Source: Adiantum capillus-veneris
Taxonomy: Eukaryota; Streptophyta; Polypodiopsida; Polypodiales; Pteridaceae
Assembly (NCBI GenBank): GCA_014529385.2
Contig: CM043948.1
Span: 22,653,451 to 22,717,450, forward strand
Length of the DNA stretch: 64,000 bases
Direction: 5' to 3'
A program made the position numbers and the translations under genes. The notes below the pieces were generated by a model that saw only the letters and a list, made by a program, of their open reading frames with translations, had not been told where the DNA came from and did not search any database. Position 1 is the first letter of the stretch; each line of letters begins with the position of its first letter. Shown here in pieces: positions 1 to 10,772 of this stretch.

Positions 1-1745
1 TTCCATCCGATCGGAGGTGATCTCGATGGTTCCATTCGATCGGGTGTGATCTCGAGCCGCGCCGCCAATTTAGGTGAAATGAAGTTGGTCTTGGCTCCTC
101 CGTCAAAGAAGATCAGGGCTTCTTGATCTTTCACTTTGCCCCATGCTCGACAAAGTTCTGTACTCTCGTCAATTGTGCTTGGGTCAGCACCCATGCAATC
201 CGGAACCAGTCTTGCTTTCATCTTGCCTTTTCGTCCACGTTCCTCAGTTTCAAACCCTCAGGCCTGTCTTCATCCTCGTCGTTCTGGTCTTTCGGTGCCT
301 TTTTAGGGCACTTTACGGAGATATGCCCCGTTTCCTTGCATCCAAAGCACTTCCCCTCTTTGATGTAGAGAGCTCTTTCTCAAAGAGTGAGCTTGGGTCG
401 TGCATCCTTTTCTTTCTTTTCTAGGTTACTCTTCCTCTTTCTACTTTCGTTGTTTGAAGTGTGTTCGGTCCTTTGCATTATGATTTCATTTGTGGGGTAG
501 GTCAAACTGCCTGAATGAATGGCAAAACCCCGTTTCGCATGACTCATCAGTTCCTGAATGGAATCTGACTTTTGCTCTAAGCAGTGATCTCGGATCTCTG
601 TAGGAAGTCCCAAGGTAAACCGCTCAATCTGTTCTTTAAACGAGATCTTCTTAAATAAAGAGGCTCGTAGAAAAGAGCTCCAGAATCTCTCGCAGTATGC
701 GGCCAATGTATCCTTCTTGGTCATTCGAAGATGGTTCCAAGCAGTTCGTATGTCGCGTTCGTACACCCAAGTCAACCAAGAAGAAATAAAAAGCCTTATA
801 AATTTAAGCCATTTAACTAGCGCTGTCTTGTTCAATAGAAGTGTGGACCACCAAGTTCGAGCATTTCTTTTGAAGTAAGAGGTAGCCCTCCGAATCTTGG
901 AGTGCTCTAAGTAACGCTCTCTAGAGAAAGCTATGTCAAACTGCTGTATGAAGGCCAAAGCCTTCCAAGCATCTCGATATCTAGAAAACGTGTCAAATTT
1001 AATTGACTGTCCACCTTCTTTAAACTCTCGGACTTTCTTGCTTTTATCCTCCAAAAAGTCATACCGGTTGGCTTTATAGAAATTCTTCTTCTTTGCATAA
1101 AAGCTGTCATCGTCAGAGTCTGAACTATCTGAAGACGAGTCCTCTGTAGAACTGTCAACATCTGGGCAAGATTTAGATTTCTTTGCCTTTTTCTTGCCCT
1201 TTCCGAAGCTTTGCTTTTTGCTTCGCTTTTTTCCTTTTCTGTCTTCTTCGCTCGAGTCAGAGGAGCTAGAAGAACTATCAGAAGAAGAAGGACTGGGTAC
1301 TCCTTCAAATCGCACATGCTTGTTCTGCTTTCTTGCCGAGGCAAATGTAGACTGACGACCCAAATAACCCGGGAAGTCAGTGCCTTTCTTCTGCTTTTTG
1401 TCGTGCTTTTTGGCTTTGTTCTACGTATCAAAAAGCTGAGAAATCCATGTATCAACCACCTCTTCTAATTCTTGCTCTGTAAACATCATTGGAGTAGGAG
1501 GTTTCTTGAGTGCCGGTTTGAGGGTGGTTCTGTGGTTTGCCGCCACTGTGAGTGCACCTCGTCGAAGGGTCCTTCGCAAAATTTAGCATTATCTTTGTTG
1601 CATCGTCAATCAATCGTCGATGCTCCATCTCTGCAAGCTCCGCCTGAGTAGGCCGAGGTGGGCCATACTCGCGTGAATCTTCTTTGTGATCTCTTCCCGC
1701 ATCTTCGGATGCAGAGAAAGTCGATTGATCTCTGTCTGAATCCAT
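1..1745 (-). pseudogene. Broken gag-protease of gypsy element 1
   Basis: The start is placed at the ATG at 1745 (protein begins MDSDRDQS), about 50 nt after the primer site. The order is an acidic N-terminus, a Ser/Asp/Lys-rich linker (about 1320-1080), a retrotransposon gag core with the TWWSTLLL motif near 850-830, a CCHC knuckle (CFGCKETGHISVKC, codons 349-307), and a protease start with FFDGGAKTNFIS near 104. The frame is broken. There is a shift between about 1540 and 1500, an in-frame TAG near 1423, and another shift near 378 just before the knuckle. The product would be a structural capsid-like protein plus protease, but this copy cannot make it. Confidence 0.82.
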
Positions 1746-1790
1746 AAGTGCCGCGTAAAAAGGATCGGATTTCCTTGCAGAAGAGAAATC

Positions 1791-1808
1791 GGCCGCGCTT
1801 TGATACCA
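1791..1808 (-). other. Primer binding site, initiator-Met tRNA type
   Basis: TGGTATCAAAGCGCGG begins two bases after the LTR end. It matches the usual plant initiator-methionine primer site (TGGTATCAGAGC) with one change in the first twelve bases. It fixes the LTR edge and the element's strand. Confidence 0.8.
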
Positions 1809-1809
1809 C

Positions 1810-2387
1810 TGTAATAGACTCAGACACTCCAAGTCAAGATTCTACCGCGAGACGACAGGAATTCACTACAAAACAGTTCACAGTTCACAATTGATTTGAC
1901 ACGGCCCGGCGGAGTTCCGTGCCTAGAGATATTGGCCCCAAAGACTGGCGCCCCTTTCGGTATTTCTTTTTGTATTAATCTGTTGCACAAAGTACACAGA
2001 GTGGTTGGGTCTCACTCTCAGACTCTGCATCCAGATGCTCTAAGAAGTGGGAGCCCAACAACACTTAAAAAGAGTTATAAGGGACGCCAAAAGCAGAGCC
2101 CCAAAAGCTGAAAATAAAGCAACTTGTTCCCAAAAGCTGCCCCATAATTTGCATAAATTTTCAGCCTTGCATTGCGCAGCCAAAAATCAGTTGTACAGCT
2201 GCGTAAAACGCGGAATTGCGTACAGCCCATGCCACGTCAGCATTCCGGATTTTGCGGAGGTCCGTACTGAGGCCACGTCAGCCTGCCACGTGTCACACCG
2301 AGGGTCTATTGCCATGTCAGCATTTCAGCCAGCCCTAGCAGGTGTGTGTGTACCATGGATGGGCAGCCACGTCACCAGTTTGTGACA
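1810..2387 (-). repeat. 5' LTR of element 1 (LTR family A), 578 bp
   Basis: The LTR reads TG...CA on the minus strand, from TGTCACAAAC (2387) to TATTACA (1810), and is followed at once by a tRNA-type primer site. U3 holds several CCACGTCA/CACGTGTCA boxes (2225-2370). The block GAAATACCGAAAGGGGCGCC, shared with the other LTRs, lies on the minus strand at 1947-1966. Related copies lie at 6900-7442, 13935-14481 with 35895-36095, 50985-51349 (minus) and 58165-59325. Confidence 0.85.
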
Positions 2388-2390
2388 GCT

Positions 2391-3663
2391 CCTCTAGGTG
2401 AAGAGGTAGCTCAAGCCTCTAGCGCATCTCCTCAGTCACAAGACAAGGCATTTGTGCCCACACTTGCTCTCTGCATGCATCCTTACGCTCTGACTGAGGC
2501 TCTGCAGACAGTAGATCACGATAGAAGTCAGTAGCAACTGCACGCATGTCCTTTGGCTCTAAAGCAACTGACCTGTCGGGCCTCCTCAACTGACTGACCT
2601 TGGCATGCGTATGCCGGGGTCCCACTGCCTCAAAGAAAGCGTTTGTCACTCTGTCACCCACTTGGGTCCACTGAGATGCCTGTCGATGGAAAGCAAACTC
2701 ATGGTGCCTCTCCTCTGTGTTGACAAGCTCCTTGCGAGCCTGCTGCAACTGCTCCTCCAACCAAGGACTGTTTGGATGCTGCTCTTGCATCCTTTGGAAG
2801 GAAGCAACATCCCGTCGGAGACGCTACTCCTCTTTCGCTGCAGCCAGGCGAGCCGAAGACTCTTGAAGAAAGAGTCGAATAGGCTGAGCAAGTCCTGAGG
2901 CCACTCTGTGAGGAGGAGAATCTTGCATATCTAAGCTCTCTGTCCCTACCCGCTCTCTGAGCGCAGAGTCCAGCAAGACCCTCTCAGGGATGCGTAGCAT
3001 CGTGCTTCGCCTCCTCTGCCTATCAATCACTGTGAGGATCACTGGTGCATGGTTCGAAAAGGAAGTCCTAGCCAGAATGCCAACAGTCCCACCCAAGTCT
3101 CAGAAGTGGTCATTAGTGTAGAAGCGATCAATCTAAGATAGATTCACTCCTCCCACTCTACGGTCCAAACGAGAGAAGGCCAAGCTGTTAGGTGGCCTCA
3201 CAAAGCATGTTGAAGTCTCCCCCAATGCACCATTGTTCTGCCTGCGGTAGAGACTCTACTATGTGAGCCCAAAACTCTGCATGTGCGCTCGCCACATTGG
3301 GCGCGTAGATATTCAGGAAGCCCATGAGGCAACCCTGAACCTGCATAGTAATCTATTGAGCCCTGCTTGGCACAATAATCCCTTGGCCACAATGGCCTAC
3401 TGCAAGGAGTCCGCAATAGTCATACATACCCCACCTTGGATGCTTCCAGGTCCAAATGCAGCTGACCAAAACGTCTCATAGCGACCACGCAAAATCTGAC
3501 CGCATCGCCGAATGCGGCTCTCTCAAAGGTGATGCTCCTGTAGCATAAGAATGTCAATCTCACCACCCACAAGGCATCTCTGCAGCTTCTAACGCAGCCG
3601 AGCCCTTTGACGCTGAAACTGGAGCCCTCCTAATCCCCGCACATTCCATGAGATGATCCTCAT
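2391..3663 (-). pseudogene. LINE ORF2 fragment: AP-type endonuclease and pre-RT linker
   Basis: The start ATG at 3663 opens MRIISWNVRGLGG, the first conserved block of the apurinic/apyrimidinic-like endonuclease that nicks target DNA for target-primed reverse transcription. A later block near 3060 reads FSNHAPVIL, matching the SDHxP motif with N for D. The linker around 2700-2490 reads VGPRHTHAKVSQLRRPD, followed by AVATDFYRDLLS, typical of plant L1-like ORF2 just before the polymerase. Several frame breaks and stops separate these pieces (TAG near 2418). The polymerase is absent because of the LTR insertion. Confidence 0.8.
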
Positions 3664-3790
3664 GGAGTCAGTGAGAGAAAACAGATGCTGCCGCAGCAGC
3701 CAACCTCGCTATCTTTGAAGCCGGTTTGGATGGGGAGTAATCCGCATCCGAACGACCTCTAGACAAGCGCGAAAGAAGTGACTGTCTCGC

Positions 3791-5522
3791 CTAGGCCCAA
3801 GCCGAGCATGCAGCCCGAAGGGCTACATCCTTTGTCCAAGAATCCTCATGCACAAATACATAACAAGGAGGGCACTGAGTGTCAGCAAACAAATGCACCA
3901 CATTGTGCCTGCAACCCGCTACATCCGGAGGTGTCAGGCTGAACTTGGCAAGAGGCCAAAGTGTCTGCACCATATCTGTCACCGCTAAGTCCTCTATGTG
4001 GTGTGAGAACTCAGTAGCCTGATTCTGGAGCCAATCAAGGACTGTATGCTGGGTCCACTCTGTGAGATCCCTACCACATAGCGGAAAGGAGAAACCCACC
4101 GTTGTGTCTAGGGCCTCGATGCCTGTAGCTGCAAGAAAGAGGATGTGGACTTGAAAGCTAGCCTCCTCCAGGTCAGAAGAAGAGTCACCCAGAAACCGAG
4201 TGAAGCTGTAGTCAAAGAAGTCCCGGCATCTGCGAATGTCGAAACCAGTCAAACCTCTAGGGACTGCTGCAAAGGGAGAAGTCTGCACCAAGAAAGGTGG
4301 CCTCAGGTGGGGCTGTCCCTCTTGAGCCACACAGCTTGTAGCGAAAGCACTACCAAGAGAACGCCTCGCGGCGGCAGAAGCGAGTCCAGTACCCTGTGTT
4401 TGAGGAGTGGAGGAGGGGTCAAGAGATGCGGCTGTGGGCCCCATCGAGGAAAGAGGAGGGGCGGTAGGCGAAGGTGGAGGTGGGGGGGGGGGGAGGAGGC
4501 GAGGGAGGCGGAGCGGCAGTGTCTGAGGGAGGAGGAGGCGGTGGTGGAGGAACTGAAGTGGACAGGGCCTCCTTAGGCTGGTCGTGCTGAAGGGGGTCAA
4601 AACGGTTCCCAGTCGGAACCCAGTGCTGCTGAGTTGCAGAAGGTCGGTCACCAGGGGGAGCAGTGGGGCGAGCCCGTCCCTGTCGACGGCAGCCAGGCAC
4701 CTGCTGCCAACCGTCAGCTGTCTGATCACTGGTCTCTGTCGAGGTATCAACCTGTGCGTCCTGTGTATTTGGCTGCTTGGCATGCTCAGCCTTGGGAGGC
4801 CGCGCATGCGTTGTGGATCGAGGTCTCCTGCGAGGACAAGCCTTTGCCAAATGGCCCATCTGCCTGCAAATGAAACACTGGTTCGGGAGTTCCGAATACT
4901 CCACACTTTGTCTGATCTATCCCCCACTCACCGAGGGGGCAATACCACCTTGGAGAGGGAGTGTGTCATGAACAAGAATCCGCGCAGTAGGTAAACCTGC
5001 GGCCTTGGCCACAATTGAAGTTGCAGTGCGTCGAGACTCTAGAACTGTCCCAAACATGGAACCAATCCTGGGGAGGAGGGGAAGGTACTCTCGCCTCAAG
5101 CCTGGGAAATAGACCGAAATCGGCAAGTTTGCCTCCTCCTCAAGCACATCTGTAGTAGGGTCAAAACCATGATGTCAATGTCGGAAGTAAGCTCGAGCTG
5201 CTTAGATGCCGATTGGGCTCATCGAAATCACCTTGGCTGTCATATCTGCAGACTCGAACTCTACCTGGTAGTACCCTCTCCCGAGGATCTGGACATTGGT
5301 GATCTTACCCACATCGGAGAGAAGACGGGCCTGCAAGTAAATCCCGAACCTAGGCCGAGTGCCAATGATCTTACAGATAACCGAAGTGGCTTGCAAGCGC
5401 TCCACTTCGGTCATCAAGCTCACTTGCTCTTCTGACGAAAGAGCAAGTCGAAGGGCCGGCTCCGCGGTGTCGGGCGAGGGGGCTTCAGTGGAGTCCCTCT
5501 GAGGTGGAGCAGAAGCCGCCAT
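3791..5522 (-). pseudogene. LINE ORF1: DUF4283-like domain, CCHC knuckle, proline-rich linker
   Basis: The reading starts at ATG 5522 (MAASAPPQRDS). A DUF4283-like region (GTRPRFGIYLQARLL, then GRGYYQVEFESADM) continues in another frame to about 4920 (FPGLRREYLPLLPRIGSMF). Next come a zf-CCHC_4-like knuckle (CFICRQMGHLAKAC, about 4878-4837), a proline-rich linker, and a C-terminal stretch ending at 3791. The frame changes near 5200, near 4920 and in or near the proline-encoding G/C run at 4479-4491, so at least three breaks are present. Family knowledge makes it an RNA-binding RNP component of plant LINEs. Confidence 0.78.
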
Positions 5523-5861
5523 TCTGTGTCTGCTGCTGAGTGGAGGAAGACGAAAGTGACGCGAAACTCCCAGAAGACTGCAAAGACAGACTCCTACGAG
5601 CTAAGAAATGGGATGTGGGCGCGGGGGTGGATGCAGGCAGGAACGCGAGGCAGGGGCAGGCGGACTGAGGCGCAAGGGATTGGGGCGGACGACTGTGGAC
5701 TGGCTGCGCGCTGGCAGGCAGCGGGTTGTGTAGGCCAGGGCAGCGCGAAGGAGGGTTTGGTGGTGGGGGGGAGGGGGGGAAGAGAGCGATGGCGAGAGAG
5801 AGGGGGTGCAAGTGCGTGCGCAGGGGAGGGTGCGAAGGCAGCAACAACGAGCTTGGCTTGA

Positions 5862-6600
5862 TCCAAAATACTTCCTATTGATACTCCTCAGATTTGGAAC
5901 TTTACCTTGAGATTTTCGGTTTAGCTTCGACTATTCCGAGAGATCCAGTGGATCAACATGGTTAAATCTGGTAGATGGGAGTGCACAAGAGGGGAGTCAC
6001 TCCGCTCCTTTGTCACAGATTACCTGGATGGAATAAAGTCACTGATTTTCCTTTGGATTTCAGGGATACTGATGGGTTGACAAAATTCTGCTAGATGACT
6101 TTATAAAAGAAGTACTTGACATGGGAATTACCGGAAATGAATCTGGTTTTTGTGCTCACTCATGTGATTGCGTTTGAGTGTAGGTTTGAAATACGAATGA
6201 CTGCAGCATTTCATCTCGAGAGTCTATGGACATGATCACCATAAGGATTAGTTAATTCGACATCAGTGAGGTCCTATGTGGATCTAGATGCGATTGCTAA
6301 ATATGTTGCTAGGAATCATGGTCCTAGATCAGAATGGAATGTATATACATGATTGCAAGAAGAATTAGTTAATCCGCCATCATTGAGGTCTGGGATGGAT
6401 CTCGATGCAATTGCTAAATATGTTGCAAGGAATCATGGTCTTAAATTTGGAATCAATTTTAATATGATTGATATGATGTGAATGTGCATTGATTGAGTCG
6501 TCTTTGTGCAAGAGTTTGTGTTTGTCTAGTGCGTCGGTACTTAAGAGTCAGTGTCTATTGAACTGGTTTATGGCCTCTATCTGTTTTACAGGGGTAATCG
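5862..6600 (+). pseudogene. 3' tail of a decayed gypsy pol (end of chromodomain) and downstream region
   Basis: The sequence from about 5880 (YSSDLELYLE) matches the C-terminal tail of the integrase/chromodomain protein at 61650-61690. Non-coding homology with 61700-62250 then follows, including GCACAAGAGGGGAGT, the run TTTCAGGGATACTGA, and the segment GGTAATCGAG near 6590. It is a truncated relic; everything upstream of the last codons is missing and the LINE begins there. Confidence 0.65.
6230..6463 (+). repeat. Two tandem copies of a 117-bp unit
   Basis: A segment with ATTAGTTAATTCG and AATTGCTAAATATGTTGC-like wording occurs twice, offset by 117 bp (for example TTAGTTAAT at 6248 and 6365). 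The copies differ at many sites, so the duplication is old. It lies in the 3' non-coding part of the gypsy relic. Confidence 0.7.
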
Positions 6601-6899
6601 AGGGCGATCCAGGCGTGTTGCTCCATGGACCTACCTCCCACATGTCAATTAAAGCCCATTTCTCATAGAGGCTTATCCATTTGGATCTTCTAGATCTAGA
6701 TATCATGTTTGATGAACCAATTCTGTCTCTTCTTTGGTGCTCTCTAGGTGTATGGTTCTTTCGATCTTCATGGGGTGGCTCCCCTATTAGCCAATATATA
6801 TAATGGTTAGGGTATATTGGTTGTTCTACGATGGGTCTACTATTTGGTTTGTGGATCCTTATGGTATCCATGGCTCGTGTTGGGCAGGGATGTCGATGT
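6601..6899. other. Unassigned stretch between gypsy relic and LTR A
   Basis: About 300 bp of A/T-rich sequence with no convincing frame. It separates sequence homologous to 62250 from an LTR of family A. It may be the first part of that LTR's U3, but the LTR start could not be seen. Confidence 0.4.
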
Positions 6900-7442
6900 A
6901 AATTTTTTGGATTTTATTGTACAATCACCCAAGTCTCGAGCCAATTGATGACGTGGCAGAACCGTACGGAACCACCCGAAATTTGCGTGGGCATGCTGAC
7001 GTGGAGGACAATATGGATTTTTGCGTTTTGCGCTGACATCAGCTAACGTGGTAGGCTGTACGGAATTCCATAATTTGCGCTGGCTGCTTTTTGGCAGTTT
7101 TTGGGACCAGATACATTGGGACAAATTGCTTTTGAGTTTACAGCTTTTGGGGCATCCCTTGTAAGAATAAATTGAACCCTTGGGGCCTCACTTTGCAGAG
7201 CATCTGGATGCAGAGTCCGAGAGCAGAGGTTCCTCGGGAGTTGTACTTTGCAATGATTAATGACAAAGTAATACCGAAAGGGGCGCCAGACTTTGAGGCC
7301 AATACCTCTGGGCACGGAACTCCGTCGGACCGTGTCGACTCTCTCTCTCTCTCTCTCTCTCTCTCACAAAGTTCAACAATTTTGAAGTTTCGGTTCGTGT
7401 GTTGCTATTGATTTCACGCTCGGAGTGTTCAAGCCTGTTACA
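6900..7442 (+). repeat. LTR family A copy, 5' end not seen
   Basis: It matches the element 1 LTR in reverse complement. It has TGACGTGG boxes (6950-7050), a shared segment GCATCTGGATGCAGAG (7201), and the block ATACCGAAAGGGGCGCC at 7271. The line GGCACGGAACTCCG is followed by GTGTCGAC and a (CT)n run (7337-7364). It ends CTGTTACA at 7442, matching the terminus of element 1. The following bases (GTTTCACCC) would be a degraded primer site. Confidence 0.75.
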
Positions 7443-7639
7443 GTTTCACCCAAAAACTTAGCGGAAGTGAAGTTTATTAATAAATCATTTTTATGATTTA
7501 TTTTTTAACTTTGTCTTCCAGTTTTGCCCTCCCTCAACCTAGAGGAGCTTATAACTAGTAAATTTGTCCTATAAAGGGACTCAGGAGCCAAGGACCTAGC
7601 GATTTCACTCACTGGAGCGTTTTCAGCATAGCAGCCTTG

Positions 7640-8310
7640 GTGTTTTTTGCGAGGGCATTCAGCCACAACGTTTTTGCTTCTACTCGCCAGATCAGCCCTA
7701 GCACCTGCAGATCCAGCAGATCAGCCTCAATGTTTTCAGATTTCAGCCCTTTCCACGGAAAACGTCTTGGATTTGCGTTTGCAGGTTTCCCGTTGTGGTC
7801 CGGTGCTTCGGCAGTCCATCGAGTCTCTCCCCGGCCATTCCCTCGCTGGCATCGAGTTCTTCGGCATCATCGAGATTTACATTTTTAGCCCTTCATTCCT
7901 CTCACATCGGTGTGCAAATCAGCCTAGATCTACCCCTTGGTGGCCATCCGCAATCCCACAAGAAGGATTGGCCACCTAGGTTGGCCGGTAACCTTCGTGG
8001 ACATTGACGTTTGCATATCCCTGCCATTTGCAAGGGTATTCAGCCACAACATTTTTGCTTCTACTCGCCAGATCAGCCCTAGCGCTTGCAGAACTAGCAT
8101 ATCAGCCTCAACGTTTTCAGATTTCAGCCCTTTCCATCGTCGGAAAACGTCTTGGATTTGTGTTTGCAGCTTTCTCATTGCGGTTTGGTACTTCGACAGC
8201 CCATCGAGCCTCTCCTTGGCCATTCCCTTGCTGGCATGGAGTGCTCCCATTGCTGTGCATCATCGGAATCATCAAGATCTGCATTTTCAGCCCTTCATTC
8301 CTCTCACATC
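7640..8310 (+). repeat. LTR-like segment with two diverged tandem copies (about 380-bp period)
   Basis: About 270 bp starting GCATTCAGCCACAAC occurs at about 7652 and again at about 8035, each ending CCCTTCATTCCTCTCACATC. Both copies carry the words AGCGTTTT-like and TTTTCAGATTTCAGCCC that fill the R-U5 part of F-type LTRs elsewhere in the window. A TATAAAG box (7571) lies upstream in an AT-rich stretch (7450-7600), suggesting LTR promoter debris. No protein is supported. Confidence 0.6.
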
Positions 8311-9317
8311 AAAAGCACCCAATCATTTTCCTTCAACTGCGTCACGTCGATGCTTGTCGGCTGTCTTCAGCTGTGCTTGAGACTTCTCGAGAGCCTCGCG
8401 CACCTTCGCAAAAGCAGTGTCCAGATCCTGAACATACTGATTTGCTTCAAAAATATTATCCTTGGTGCTTAGAATAGGTGGAACCTTCTTAGCACCCTCG
8501 ATAATCTCAAATGACGCCTTCCTTGTAGACGTATGTATTGTGTAGTTATAGGCAAACTCTACCAAAGACAAATACTTCTCCCACTGAATTTGCTATCTCC
8601 GATTGCCCATCTGTCTGTGGGTGGAAAGAGGAAGAAGATTGTAGATGTGTACCAATATTCTCGCAGATTGCCCTCCAAAACAAACTGGCAAAACGGGGAT
8701 CTCTATCTGAAACCATGGACTCAAGCATACCATGTAGTCGAAAAATCTGCGAGAAAAACAGTTTAGCCAAATGATCAGGCTTAACTGTCTTCTTGGTCAG
8801 AACAAAGTGAGCTTGTTTGCTTAATTTGTCGATGACTCTCCAAATGTCATCTTGCCCACTGTGAGTCTTAAAATGAAATCCATTGCTATACTTTCCCATG
8901 GTCGGGTAGGGATAGGTGAAGGTTGCAGAAGACCAGCCTTATGCCTGTCAAAGTTGACCTTCCGGCATTCCAAATGCCCTCGTGCCCACTGTGAGTCTTA
9001 AAGTGAAATCCATTGCTATACTTTCCCATGGTCGGCTAGGGATAGGTGAAGGTTGCAGAATACCTGGTGCCTTATGCCTCTCAAACTTGACCTTCTGGCA
9101 TACTAAACAATTGCGAACAAACTTGTCCTCATTTTTTTCAAGCCTTGGCCAATAGAAGAACCGTTCCACACCCTTCAAGGTGGTTTCTATGCCGCGATGG
9201 TCCAAAAAAGGGGCACAATGGCATTCTGTCAGAACCTTATTCCGCAATCCTTGTGTAACAAACAACAAATTTTTCTGCATCAAATAGCCTTCCTTGAGAG
9301 AATAGCCTGTAACCACA
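8310..9317 (-). pseudogene. Gypsy integrase relic
   Basis: On the minus strand the order is a zinc-binding HHCC region (FLDHRGIETT ... NCLVCQKVKF, about 9215-9085), the catalytic core (DIWRVIDKLSKQAHF; VSDRDPRFASLFW; HPQTDGQSEIANS, about 8840-8600), and a C-terminal part (FAYNYTIHTSTRKASFEI; TADKHRRD). D, D and E of the catalytic triad are readable in pieces, but frameshifts separate the blocks. A 130-bp internal duplication (GTGAGTCTTA at 8861 and 8991) repeats the junction between zinc finger and core. The element's LTRs are not adjacent. Confidence 0.82.
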
Positions 9318-9879
9318 CATAAAAACAGCCAACGTTCTCTATCTGGGAACAACTACAGCCATCGCTGAATTGAAGAAGAGTCTTCACCGCCCAGAAATTG
9401 TAGGTGCTCGTGACTATCCTCCGAAGGGAGATCGCTTTTCCGCACTCCGAGCAACAGGTACTAATTGTGAATACGCACTACGAGTAGTTGTTTTGTGCTT
9501 GTGTTTTTGCAAGGACTCTGTCACGAAGAAAGAGCAAGAAGGCCCCGGCCTACGCTCAGGGATTCTGGGAAAGGAATCCGGAATACTCTGCGGAGTCTCG
9601 ACTTTGAGTACAGACGGAAAAAGGATTGAGAGTTGCGTCTTGGATTTCTCTCACGGGAAGGAACGACCGTCGAGTTTGAGAATTAAAACGGAGGGGTTTT
9701 CTCCGGCTCTTGTGCTTGTAAAAACGATTCTCTCTAATAAGATCTTCTATGGGGGGGGGGGGGACTAGCCCATCTTTTGGTCCCAACTACTGTGTCGATC
9801 TTCTCCCTTATCTCTTTTGAGTTGAAAGATTATTTATTTTCAGCTTGTTGATTATTCGTGTGCGCTCCTGTTTGTGACA
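9318..9879 (+). repeat. LTR C, 3' portion of the 5' LTR
   Basis: It is colinear with 11555-12031 plus 13485-13565. Shared landmarks are GTTCTCTATCTGGGAAC (9336), AATAAGATC before a 13-base G run (9751-9763), a hairpin at 9761-9784, CTGTGTCGAT, and the end TTTGTGACA (9879). The 5' side is missing where it abuts the minus-strand integrase relic. Confidence 0.78.
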
Positions 9880-9976
9880 TTTGTATCAGAGCTGTTTGTG
9901 ACGTTTTGTCCATGTTTCGCTGCCAAATGCTTCATATGGCTGGGAATAAGGTGGCTGCAGACGCAGACGGCCTAGG

Positions 9977-10772
9977 GTGAATGCAGTTACTTTTGCATAT
10001 CACGAAGAACGGGAATCAATTCCAAATTTGTATCCAAATGACCAAGACTTCTCCTTCATTTGGAGTAAGTTACAGAACGGAGAGAATGAATATCCGTATT
10101 CCATTCGGGGTGGTTCTTTCTACCACCACCAAGCAATTGCTTCCACCGATCCTTGTCACTAAGGATAATATTTTTGCAGCGGATGAGTTTGTCCGAGATT
10201 TGGACACGGCCTACGAACAAGTTACGAGAGAAAGTTTGCACTCTTAGGAAAAACATAAGAAAGCTGCGGACAAGCACAAAAGAAAATCTAGACTTAACAA
10301 TCGATCAATTGGTCTTACTCACGTTTGAGAAGGCAAGACTAAAAAAACAAGCGACTCATAAAGGGAAAGCGGTAAAACTTTCCAATCGTTATTATGGGCT
10401 GCTTAAGATAATTGACCTAGTGAATGATGTGAAGTTCCGATTAGACTTACGATCTAATTGGAAGATTCACAATGCTTTCCAAGTTAGTTTACTCTGGCCA
10501 TATGTGAGATCGCCTCCAAGACAATCTATTGCTAAGGAACCTCTTGAGGTTTAGGAAACAGAGGAAATACTCCAACCGGAGCTGATTATTCATCATCAGG
10601 AGCGGCCACTTAAGTCCTGAGAAGATTACACGGAAGTGTTTGGTAAAGTTTAAGAATTATTCTACTCTAGATGCTTAGTGGATGTCCAAGCAGGAATTAG
10701 CATCTTATCCCGATTCTGGAAGGATATGTACAAGCACTACAGTTGAGGACAACTGTTTAGAAGCCAGAGGGA
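9977..10772 (+). pseudogene. Integrase C-terminus and chromodomain remnant of element C
   Basis: The linker motif DQDFSFIWSKLQNGE near 10045 is followed abruptly by PPILVTKDNIF (about 10142), VLLTFEKARLKKQ (10312) and SNWKIHNAFQVSLLWPYV (10453). A chromodomain-like CLVKFKNYSTLDA follows with stops and shifts (about 10635-10680). The expected HHCC and DDE core between the first two motifs has been deleted. The chromodomain type places it among chromoviruses. Confidence 0.75.

Larger units (their letters stand above)
1..2387 (-). mobile_element. Ty3/gypsy element 1, 5' part (LTR, gag, start of protease); runs off left edge
   Basis: Read on the minus strand, an LTR starting TGTCACAAAC at 2387 is followed by a primer site, a short leader, gag with a CCHC knuckle, and the beginning of a retropepsin domain at the window edge. 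The rest of pol lies outside the window. The LTR cuts a LINE ORF2 right after 2388: LINE codons read up to the LTR edge in the frame of the LINE protein. The element therefore inserted into the LINE. The target duplication cannot be tested because the other end is missing. It belongs to the same broad gypsy group as elements G, H and K, judged by the gag and protease wording. Confidence 0.85.
2388..5870 (-). mobile_element. LINE 1 (L1-like), 3' part removed by element 1
   Basis: It carries a two-ORF non-LTR retrotransposon layout on the minus strand. ORF1 (5522-3791) has nucleic-acid-binding features. A roughly 127-bp spacer precedes ORF2 (start 3663), which encodes an endonuclease. Reverse transcriptase should follow but is cut off by the gypsy LTR at 2387. 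The region 5523-5870 upstream of ORF1 is GC-rich with C/T-rich runs on the coding strand and is probably the 5' leader. The right edge is approximate, because gypsy-derived sequence starts near 5862. Confidence 0.8.

Noticed and set aside
4145-4576. Plus-strand frame of 143 codons
   Set aside because: It is the complement of LINE 1 ORF1, whose minus frame has family motifs.
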